This document shows positions 43,492 to 51,500 of a stretch of DNA of 56,136 nt, piece after piece (the first letter of the stretch is position 1; each line of letters opens with the position of its first letter). The position numbers and the translations under genes were made by a program. Below the pieces are notes generated by a model, which worked only from the letters and a program-made list of their open reading frames with translations, was not told the DNA's origin and did no database searches. The stretch is taken from positions 1 to 56,136 of the forward strand of contig JACQVH010000092.1 of the NCBI GenBank assembly GCA_016209895.1, written 5' to 3'. The DNA is from Candidatus Hydrogenedentota bacterium. GTDB lineage: Bacteria; Hydrogenedentota; Hydrogenedentia; Hydrogenedentales; SLHB01.

Positions 43492-46400
43492 TCAGAAAAG
43501 TCCGAGGGCAGCATTGACAATGAGTTGCACGTCCACTGCGTCTATTCTACCGTTCACGTCGAGGTCGCCGTCGTGCCCCGTGCTCAAGCCCAGCGCTTCG
43601 TTGATGACCAGTTGCACGTCCACCGCGTTGATCTCGGAGTTGCCGTCTACGTCGCGCGCCCCGTCCTGCGATGCCGCGATGGACACTTCGCTCCAGTAGG
43701 GATCGTTTGAAGAGACGACCACGGTAGCGGCACGCGGGTATTGATTCGAGTTCGGTCCGAACTGGAGGGTAATCGTCCCGCCGCTCCCAAGCTTGGCCGT
43801 GGTCAATGACAACCAATCCGCACCCGACGCGACTTGCGCGGACCATTCCAGCGGAGAAACACCGCGATTCTCGACCGTGATTGTTCGTTGACCGCCTCCC
43901 CGATTCTGCCGCAGAGTTTGCGGTTCGACGTGCACGATGGGGTACGGATTCGCCGCCTGCGTAACCAGAATCTGCGCCGGACTGCCTTCGGCGCCTTCAG
44001 CGATAACGGTGATGGTTCCAGTCCTGGGTTCGGGTGTCGGATTTGGCCCGTAGTTCACGACGAGGTCCCACGCCAAGGCCGTGCCGCTCCGCTCGACTGA
44101 CAGCCATTCGCTGCCGGGTTCCAACACGGCGTTCCAGATTAACCGCCCACCACCTCCATTCTGCACTGCGACGGTTCGAGGGCCGGGTCCGGAGTCCACC
44201 TCCAATCGCATCGTCTCGAGCATCAATATCCGTGCTTCCGGGTCGAGGCAGAAATCCCTGGCCGGCGGGTCTATCTCAGACAAAATGACCGCATCAGTTT
44301 CGTGTCCCGTGTACCCCGGATTCGAAGCAGAGACGTGCCAGAATCCAGGCTCGAGCTGCAACACGTAGTTCCCGTTGATGTCCGCATAAGTGGTTTGGCC
44401 GGTCGGATCGCTCGGTGTTGTGGCGGTGATCCGCGTTTCGGGCAGCACGGCGCATTCCGGTGTACAAGGAACATCGCAGGCGTCGTTGTCACGCACTGTA
44501 CCCGCAAGAGTCCTGAAAATCTGGACTTTCGGCTTCAATTCGGCGTCCACCTGTTTCGTCTCGCCCGGTTCCAATTCGACGGGTATAGACTTCGGCTCGT
44601 AGTTGAATGCCGAGAAATTGAGGGTAACGCCGCCCGCTTTCAGCAAGAGATCCTGGAACTCATAGCGTCCTTCCCCACACGTGTATGTGGTTGCTACGAC
44701 CACATTGTCCACGACGGCGTCTACCCGCACCCCGCCCATCGGGCTGCCGGTAATCTCATCGGTCACAATTCCGAAAACGCCGCTTCCGCCGCCGCCTCCC
44801 GGGTTTAGCAAGATATCCAGCGGAGGGTTGCCTCCGGTCCCGATCACCAGGGCCGTGGAGAACCGCTCGTAGCCGGGCGCGAACACTTCTAACGTGTAAT
44901 TGCCGCTCGGAAGCTGGGGCAACTGATATTCCCCGTTGGCCGTAGCGGCGGACACCCGTTCTCCGTACAAGTCCGCCGAAGCGGCGACGACCGCTACACA
45001 TCCCACGGCCAAGCCCGTTACGGCATCCGAGATCGAGCCGTTCAAAGTGCCGGTGAATTTGGTGGAGGAGACCTTCAGATGTGGGCTGCTGACGCTCAGC
45101 GATTCCCAGGCCACATTCCAATTGCCCGCATTATCTGCGGCGACATTCGGGTCGAAATCCGGCGAGGAATCTACTTCGGCATCGGAGTTCAAGAAGGCCG
45201 GGGGCGTCCAGGTGCTGCCGCGGTCCGTGGAATACGAATAGAAGATGTCCCTATCAAGTCCAATGCTGCCGTTCAGGTTTTCAGTAGAATGCCACACGGC
45301 CATCCAGGTACCGTAGCGGTCCGCAGCCAAGCGCGGCGAGGAATCTTCGCCGGTATCGGAAGTGGCATTGGTGTTCAACGGCGCGGGCACGCTCCACGTA
45401 TTGCCGCGGTCGCGGGAAACGCTGAAGAGAATATCGCAATCAACACCAATGGTGTCGCCCAATGAATCTTGCGACTCCCAGACTACCATCCAATTGCGGC
45501 TACCATCGGTCAAGACCTGAGGGCGCCAATCATTGCCCGTGTCCGTGGCGGCGTTGAGATTCAAGGGCGAGGGCGGACTCCAAGACGTTCCGTTGTCCGT
45601 GGAACGCGAATACAAGATGTCCCAATCCGAACCGAGCACCTTTCCCAAACTTTCATTTGAGGTCCAGACGGCGACCCAGGTGCCGGCGCGGTCGGTGTTT
45701 AACTGCACATCACGGTCGTGTCCCGAGTCTGAGCCCGCCGTAAGATTGAGGGCCAGCGGGTCGCTCCACGTCGCGCCGTTATCCGACGAGACCGAGTAGA
45801 GGATGTCGTCGTCTTCCCCAAGAAGCCCACCGAAACTCTCGTTGGATTCCCACGCGGCAATCCACCGTCCGGCTCCATCCGTGACAACTTTGGGCGAGAG
45901 GTCTCCCCCAGTGTCAGTGAAGGCGCTGTTGTGCAACGGAACCGGCGCGGTCCAAGTATTACCGCTGTTGCTGGAACGGACCACTAGAATATCCGCATCA
46001 GTGCCAATCGTCCCGCCCTGCGGGTCTGTAGACTCCCACACGGCAACCAAGTTGCCCTTGCTGTCCGACGCGAGCCACGGGTTACGGTCGGCGCCGATGT
46101 CCGTGGATGCGTTACTGTTGAGGGGTCTGATAATTAAGTCCGGCGAGTCGGCCCGGAAAATGAACACGGTGGGGTCCGTATCATTGCCCATGTCGTCATT
46201 GCACCAAATCAGAAAACCGTTACCGGCTTGGTCTTGGCCGAAAAATGGTGTCCATGCGTCCTCCACATAACCCGTGCGGTCTAGATTAATGTCCGAAGGC
46301 GCCGACCACGTGGAACCGAGATTCGAGGAGCGTGCAAGAAAGACGTCGAGATCGGCTCCCTTTCGGAAGTCGAGTTCGTCGTTGGATTCCCAAGCGACGA

Positions 46401-47673
46401 ACCAGTCGCCCGCGTTGTCGGTTGCGATATCGGGAAGTTGGTCGGAGCCGGCGTCGGAGGCGGCATTAACGTTGACGGGTGCCGGCGGTGACCAGGAAAC
46501 GCCTAGGTCCAATGAAACCGAGAATAGGATGTCGCGGTCGGGACCGAGTGTCCCGTCCAGGGTATTGATGGAAGACCAGACGGCGACCCAGCGACCGGTA
46601 TTGTCCACGGCCACATCGGGGAAAGAATCATCGGCGAAGTCCACGCCCGCGTCACTGTTCAGCGGGCCCGGTATGGACCACGATTGCCCGCCATCTGTGG
46701 AGTGCACAACGAGGATGTCACGATCGGTTCCGATGGCGCCGAAAAGGCTGTCGGTAGACCGCCACACGACGACCCAGCCTCCCGCGCCATCCGCAGCGAC
46801 TACGGGAAAGTCGTCCCGTCCACTGTCGGTCGGCGCATTCAGCCGCGTCAGCGGTGACCAGGACAGGCCATTGTCCCCGGATCGGGCGTAAAAGATGTCT
46901 CGTCCCGTGCCGCCAAAGTCATCACGCGCCCAAACGACAATCCAGTTTCCGGCGCCATCCGACGCAATCTGCCCGAGGTAGTCGTCGGCCGTATCCGAGG
47001 CGGCATCGGAATTCAATGGTGCGGGATCACTCCAGTTAGCTCCATTGTCCAGCGACCGCGCGAAGACTAAATCAATTTCGATTCCTCCCAAACTTGCGGT
47101 TTCCCACACCGCGATCCAAACTCCGAGTCCGTCGGTGGCGATCTGAGGCAAGCCATCCACGCTGGTTTCGGAACCGGGCCCCGTGTGGAGTGGAAGCGGG
47201 GTACTCCACGTGGCGCCATTGTCTGTGGATCGAACGTATACGGCATCGTACGTCAGGTCGGGTGTTGCGGGAACGTAAGTCGTCCACGCGACAATCCACG
47301 CACCCAAACCATCGGTGGCGAATCCTGCGGGGCCCTCGTCGTACCTTGTTCCATCGGTAGCCGCGTCAGGATTTAGGGGAACCGCTTCCGACCAAGTCTG
47401 GCCATTATCGGTCGAGCGCGAATACAGGATTTCCTCGTCCGGGCCCAATCGTCCGCGAGGATCGTCGGAGGACTGCCACACCGCGAGCCACGTGCCGTTA
47501 CCGTCGCTCAGTATTCGAACGCTCTCGTCGTCGTGACTCTCGAATCCAAATGAGATTCCGAAATCGAAGGGAACGTCCCACGTCACGGCCCCGGAAACAG
47601 AAGCCAAGAGCATGCTGGAGAGAAACAGAATGATTGCTGGCAATGGACACGAAAACGATCGCAGCCGACTCAT
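43492..47673 (-). CDS. Giant secreted sialidase-repeat protein with carboxypeptidase-regulatory, BACON and dockerin domains
   Basis: This is a 1393-residue exported protein (signal peptide LPAIILFLSSMLLASVSG). Residues about 30-875 hold 13 repeats of roughly 65-70 residues. Twelve have an Asp-box (STDNGQTW, SLDNGANW, SSNSGNTW, STDRGSTW and others), and most are followed by a P-L-N-x-x-A-x-x-D motif. Then come three carboxypeptidase-regulatory-like domains (about 880-1143) and two BACON-like domains (about 1145-1338, ending LVTQAA and AASQDG). A dockerin-type pair of calcium loops lies at 1341-1393 (DVDGNSEINAVDVQLVINEA and DLDVNGRIDAVDVQLIVNAA). It probably binds or cleaves glycans outside the cell and docks to a scaffold. 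No cohesin was found in the window. The domain calls are from pattern recognition. Confidence 0.8.
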   Translation of the reverse strand: MSRLRSFSCPLPAIILFLSSMLLASVSGAVTWDVPFDFGISFGFESHDDESVRILSDGNGTWLAVWQSSDDPRGRLGPDEEILYSRSTDNGQTWSEAVPLNPDAATDGTRYDEGPAGFATDGLGAWIVAWTTYVPATPDLTYDAVYVRSTDNGATWSTPLPLHTGPGSETSVDGLPQIATDGLGVWIAVWETASLGGIEIDLVFARSLDNGANWSDPAPLNSDAASDTADDYLGQIASDGAGNWIVVWARDDFGGTGRDIFYARSGDNGLSWSPLTRLNAPTDSGRDDFPVVAADGAGGWVVVWRSTDSLFGAIGTDRDILVVHSTDGGQSWSIPGPLNSDAGVDFADDSFPDVAVDNTGRWVAVWSSINTLDGTLGPDRDILFSVSLDLGVSWSPPAPVNVNAASDAGSDQLPDIATDNAGDWFVAWESNDELDFRKGADLDVFLARSSNLGSTWSAPSDINLDRTGYVEDAWTPFFGQDQAGNGFLIWCNDDMGNDTDPTVFIFRADSPDLIIRPLNSNASTDIGADRNPWLASDSKGNLVAVWESTDPQGGTIGTDADILVVRSSNSGNTWTAPVPLHNSAFTDTGGDLSPKVVTDGAGRWIAAWESNESFGGLLGEDDDILYSVSSDNGATWSDPLALNLTAGSDSGHDRDVQLNTDRAGTWVAVWTSNESLGKVLGSDWDILYSRSTDNGTSWSPPSPLNLNAATDTGNDWRPQVLTDGSRNWMVVWESQDSLGDTIGVDCDILFSVSRDRGNTWSVPAPLNTNATSDTGEDSSPRLAADRYGTWMAVWHSTENLNGSIGLDRDIFYSYSTDRGSTWTPPAFLNSDAEVDSSPDFDPNVAADNAGNWNVAWESLSVSSPHLKVSSTKFTGTLNGSISDAVTGLAVGCVAVVAASADLYGERVSAATANGEYQLPQLPSGNYTLEVFAPGYERFSTALVIGTGGNPPLDILLNPGGGGGSGVFGIVTDEITGSPMGGVRVDAVVDNVVVATTYTCGEGRYEFQDLLLKAGGVTLNFSAFNYEPKSIPVELEPGETKQVDAELKPKVQIFRTLAGTVRDNDACDVPCTPECAVLPETRITATTPSDPTGQTTYADINGNYVLQLEPGFWHVSASNPGYTGHETDAVILSEIDPPARDFCLDPEARILMLETMRLEVDSGPGPRTVAVQNGGGGRLIWNAVLEPGSEWLSVERSGTALAWDLVVNYGPNPTPEPRTGTITVIAEGAEGSPAQILVTQAANPYPIVHVEPQTLRQNRGGGQRTITVENRGVSPLEWSAQVASGADWLSLTTAKLGSGGTITLQFGPNSNQYPRAATVVVSSNDPYWSEVSIAASQDGARDVDGNSEINAVDVQLVINEALGLSTGHDGDLDVNGRIDAVDVQLIVNAALGLF

Positions 47674-47685
47674 AACCGCCGAATC

Positions 47686-48276
47686 TTACCCAATTTCCGC
47701 GGCGTTATGGACGATCTTGCAAATGATCCCGTAATCCACCGCTTCCTTCGCGCTCATCCAGAAATTGCGGTCGCTGTCCAGCGCGACTTTCTCGACGGGC
47801 TGGCCGGTCTCGTGGGCGATGAGTTGGTTGAGCTTTTCGCGAATCTTGAGAATTTCTTGGGCTTCGATACGGATATCGGCGGCCTGACCACCCGCCCCGC
47901 CGCTCGGCTGGTGAATCAAGAAACGGGTATTGGGCAGCGCGAACCGGCGAGACTTCTCGGCGCCGAAAAGGATGGGCACGGCGATGCTGGCCACCCAGCC
48001 GGCCCCGATGCAATACACCGGCGACTGAATAAACCGGAGCAAGTCGTAAATGGCGAATCCGGAATCCACGTGACCGCCCTGGGAGGTAATGATCACGCGG
48101 ATGGGGTCGTGGGACTCGGCGTCCAGTACCAATAACTGTGTAATCACGCGCTCCGTCAGTTCCTGGTCCACCATCCCTGAAATGAGGATGGTCCGCGTCT
48201 TGAGTAAACGCGTCACCAGACCATCCAGCTTGCGCGATTCTTCCTGTTCCGGCTCTTCTTCCTGCATCCAAATCAT
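47686..48276 (-). CDS. ClpP-like serine protease with a substituted acid residue
   Basis: This 196-residue ClpP-family protein has an acidic N-terminus (EEEPEQEES), then RTILISGMV and TSQGGHVDSGFAIYDLLRF. The nucleophile is S97 in GAGWVASIAV and the histidine is H122 in RFLIHQP, the same numbers as mature E. coli ClpP. In the segment DSDRNFWMSA, Asn171 takes the place of the E. coli catalytic Asp171; D167 or D169 might compensate. Two residues are inserted before the active serine relative to E. coli. The protein could be a specialised or weak paralogue. The ATPase partner is not in the window. Confidence 0.82.
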   Translation of the reverse strand: MIWMQEEEPEQEESRKLDGLVTRLLKTRTILISGMVDQELTERVITQLLVLDAESHDPIRVIITSQGGHVDSGFAIYDLLRFIQSPVYCIGAGWVASIAVPILFGAEKSRRFALPNTRFLIHQPSGGAGGQAADIRIEAQEILKIREKLNQLIAHETGQPVEKVALDSDRNFWMSAKEAVDYGIICKIVHNAAEIG

Positions 48277-48579
48277 GTATTCGACCTCACTCTCTGCAAA
48301 ACCCGTATTCTGCCATTCTCGCCGCGTACGTTCAAGGATCGCAGGCGATGGGGCCGCAGACTAAAGGCTGGACAGAACTGGTAATAGGCAGTTCGCCACG
48401 ACACCGCGTACGGCAGACATCGCAACGGTAATGCTGGCGCTCTGCGAAAGAGTCTGAGCCCAATACGAATTCGTGCTCGAAACGGGAGTAATTTGGGGGG
48501 ATTCACAAATCAGGCGGAAACGTCTAGAATACATTCTCGACGCTAAGCTATGTCCTTATCTGTTGGGTAAAGGGGCGCC
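48277..48579. other. Divergent intergenic region
   Basis: The 303 bases between the ClpP-like gene and the LRR gene have no convincing frame. They should hold both promoters; TAGAAT near 48526 is the best -10 candidate for the LRR gene but has no clear -35. GGGG at 48573-48576 is the ribosome-site candidate for the LRR gene. No heptad or nonad array is present here, unlike most other gaps. Confidence 0.35.
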
Positions 48580-51500
48580 ATGGAGAGTCAGGAAGCCAGG
48601 GAGCGGTACCAGTTAGCCGTCCGGCTGTTCCGGGAAAAACAGTACGAGCCGGCGCTGGCGCTTTTCGACGTGTTAAGTCGCGCCTTTCCCAGCAACCGGG
48701 ACGTCGTTCATGGACGGGCCGCCTGTCTTGCGGCGCTGGGGCGGATCGAGGAGGCGCGCGCCCTAGCGGTTCACTTGCGCGACGTTCTGGGCGACCCGCG
48801 CGGCTCAGCGTTGGCCGCCGAACTGGCGATTCCGGAGAGCCCTCCGGTCCAATCGCGCTCAGCGCGGATCGTCGTGGCTTTGCGCCGGGTTTGGGAACTC
48901 GCGTTTCGGCGTCATCGGTGGGAATGGTTTCGAGCCGCGGCGATTTCCGGCGTGCTATGCATCGTGGCCGGCGTGGTCTATTACGTGTCAGTTCCCCATC
49001 CGCCTTCCGCGCGCGCGCTCGTCTTCCCTGAAGAGCATAGTATCGGCACGTTGTTTGAGCGCGATTCGAGGCTTACGCCATCTGCGTGGAAGGAACTCGG
49101 CGAAGCGCGTGGGCGCATCCCGCGTAATCTGAATACACAGCTTCGCCTGGTCTTGACGAAAAGTGTGGCGCAACCCGGCGTACGGGCGTCGGGTCTGCTG
49201 GCGCTGTCCAATCTACCGCCCGATACTTTGGCCGAACTGGATGCGTCGTCTGCGTTATACGTCGGCGACGTCGGCGCCGGTGTTTTCGCGGGACTACGAG
49301 GACTTCAGGCTCTTAATCTTGCCGACACGGGCGTTTCGGATATGGGCTTAACGCGTCTGACCGGTTGCTCATCGCTCCGTGACTTGAATCTGTCCAACAA
49401 CCCCGTGACCGACCACGGCCTCGCGCAACTGCCGTCATTCACTTCGCTGGAAGCGCTCGACCTGCGGGACACCGCCACGACCGATGCAGGGCTGGCCGCA
49501 CTCGCGCAACTGCCGGGGCTACAATTCCTTTACTTGCCTCGCCAAATCACGGATGCGGGGATGGAGCCCGTGGGCCGACTCGCTTCCCTGCGCGAGCTAT
49601 CCCTGCCACGGTCCGGCGTGACCGACGCCGGACTGGCGCGCTTGAAAGCGCTGAAATCGCTTCAACGACTGGACCTCGGCGTCACGTGGACTACGGACCA
49701 CGGCCTTTCACGGCTGAAGGACTTGGAAAACCTGGCGTATTTGAATCTCTCGCACACGCGTATCACGGACGCCGGACTAGCGTATCTGGCGAGATTCGGG
49801 CATCTGCGCGCACTGGTTTTGGATGGGACCGCCATCAGTGACCGCGGCTTGCAACAATTGGGCTCGATGAAGGGTTTGTCTCAACTGAGTCTGGTCAGTT
49901 GCTGCGCGCGCGCCCGCCTCACCGACGCGGCCGTGGAGCAACTTCGGGCTTCGCTCGGAAGCTGTGAATTGACCTTCGCGCGCGACGAAACCTCTGTTAC
50001 AACGTTCCCAGCAGACCGTTCCTTGGGCACGGTGTGGATTCGCCCGGAAGCCGCGACCGGCGCGCAGGACTGGGGCAGATTCTCCGACGCGCAGGGCGCC
50101 GTTTCCGTGCCCACGGGGTACGTGGTTCGGGTGGATGTGAACAAAGAGGCCGTCAATTCGCTGGCCGCGATCATTGATGCCTTCGGCGAACGATTGAAGT
50201 CTCTGCGCTTCGAATCGGGCGCGGCGCTGCCCCAGGACGCCTTCGAGGCGCTTCGGTCGGTGGCGTCGCTCCAAGAGTTGGACGTTTCCTCGGCAACGCT
50301 CCCGGAAAAGATCGGCAATTATCTTCCAATATTGTCCGAACTCCGGATACTTCGCATGACACATACGCCCATCCGCGACGAGGATTTGGAAGGTATCGAA
50401 AAATTGGGAAGTCTGGAAGAACTTGACCTCTCCGACACGTCGGTCGGGGACGCGGTCCTCACGCATGTAGCGAAACTCGGCCAGTTGCGGAAACTGAGCC
50501 TCAAGGGTACGCCGGTCACCAACGAAGGAATTGCGAAATTTTCCCTGCCAAGCGCGCTCGTAATTCTGGATGTTTCTGCGACCCCCCTGACCGAGACCGC
50601 TGTCGCTGAGTTACGGAACCAGTTACCGGCAACTACCATCATTCGGCCCGCCGTGCAGACGCGAATGGTAAAGTTCTCCCCCAAGGGTGCGGCATTCACC
50701 CTTTGGACGCGCACCCGAGGTTCAACTAATAATCTGGATTGGCGCCGAATCGGACGCGCCCTCGGAGAAATCGCTATTCCTGTAGACATGGTACTGCGCC
50801 TAGACGCGCCTGCGGGCAGGAAAGCAGACTTGGTCGCGCTGGCCTCGGTCGAAGCGGACCTACTCGATACCTTGCGACTGGCGGGCGCGCAGATATCCGA
50901 TGATGATTTGAGCCACGCGCAGCGGTTTACCTCGCTTCGGACCTTAGATTTGTTTGGGACCGCGATCTCCGATGTCGGCCTTTCGCATCTGGCGGGCTTA
51001 GTGGAACTGCGCTCGCTGCGTCTAGGCGAGACGCAAGTCTCGGATGCGGGGCTACACACTCTCGAAAGTCTGGCGCATCTCGAAGAACTCGATCTCGCTC
51101 GCACGGGGATAACCGACGAGGGTCTCGAACAATTACCGCGGCCGTTGTCATTGTGGCAAGTTTACCTGGAGGGGAGTCGGGTTACCGAGGCGGGAGTGGC
51201 TCAGGCCCGTACCGCTTTTCCCGACTGCTGGTTCGCGTTCCCACCGGCCGGAGTCGGGTCCGAGGCCCCGAAACCGGACGCGACGGCGCCGTGGTCCGCC
51301 GCCCGGGTGCTCACCTTGCCGCCTTCCCCCGCTTTGGGAGTCCTCTGGATGCGGAATGCCGGCGCGGCCTCGGGTACTCGATGGGATCGGGTGGGGGAGA
51401 TGCGCTGCCAGATATTGGTCCCCGCGGGGAAGGTGTTGCGCCTGTACGTAAGCACCGAAGCCGCCGTAAATCTTTCGCCCCTTGCGGCGTTAGCGCCGGA

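Noticed and set aside
45803-46891. Two consecutive plus-strand frames inside the dockerin protein gene
   Set aside because: They mirror the sialidase repeats of the opposite strand (recurring Ser-rich pattern) and have no independent signal.
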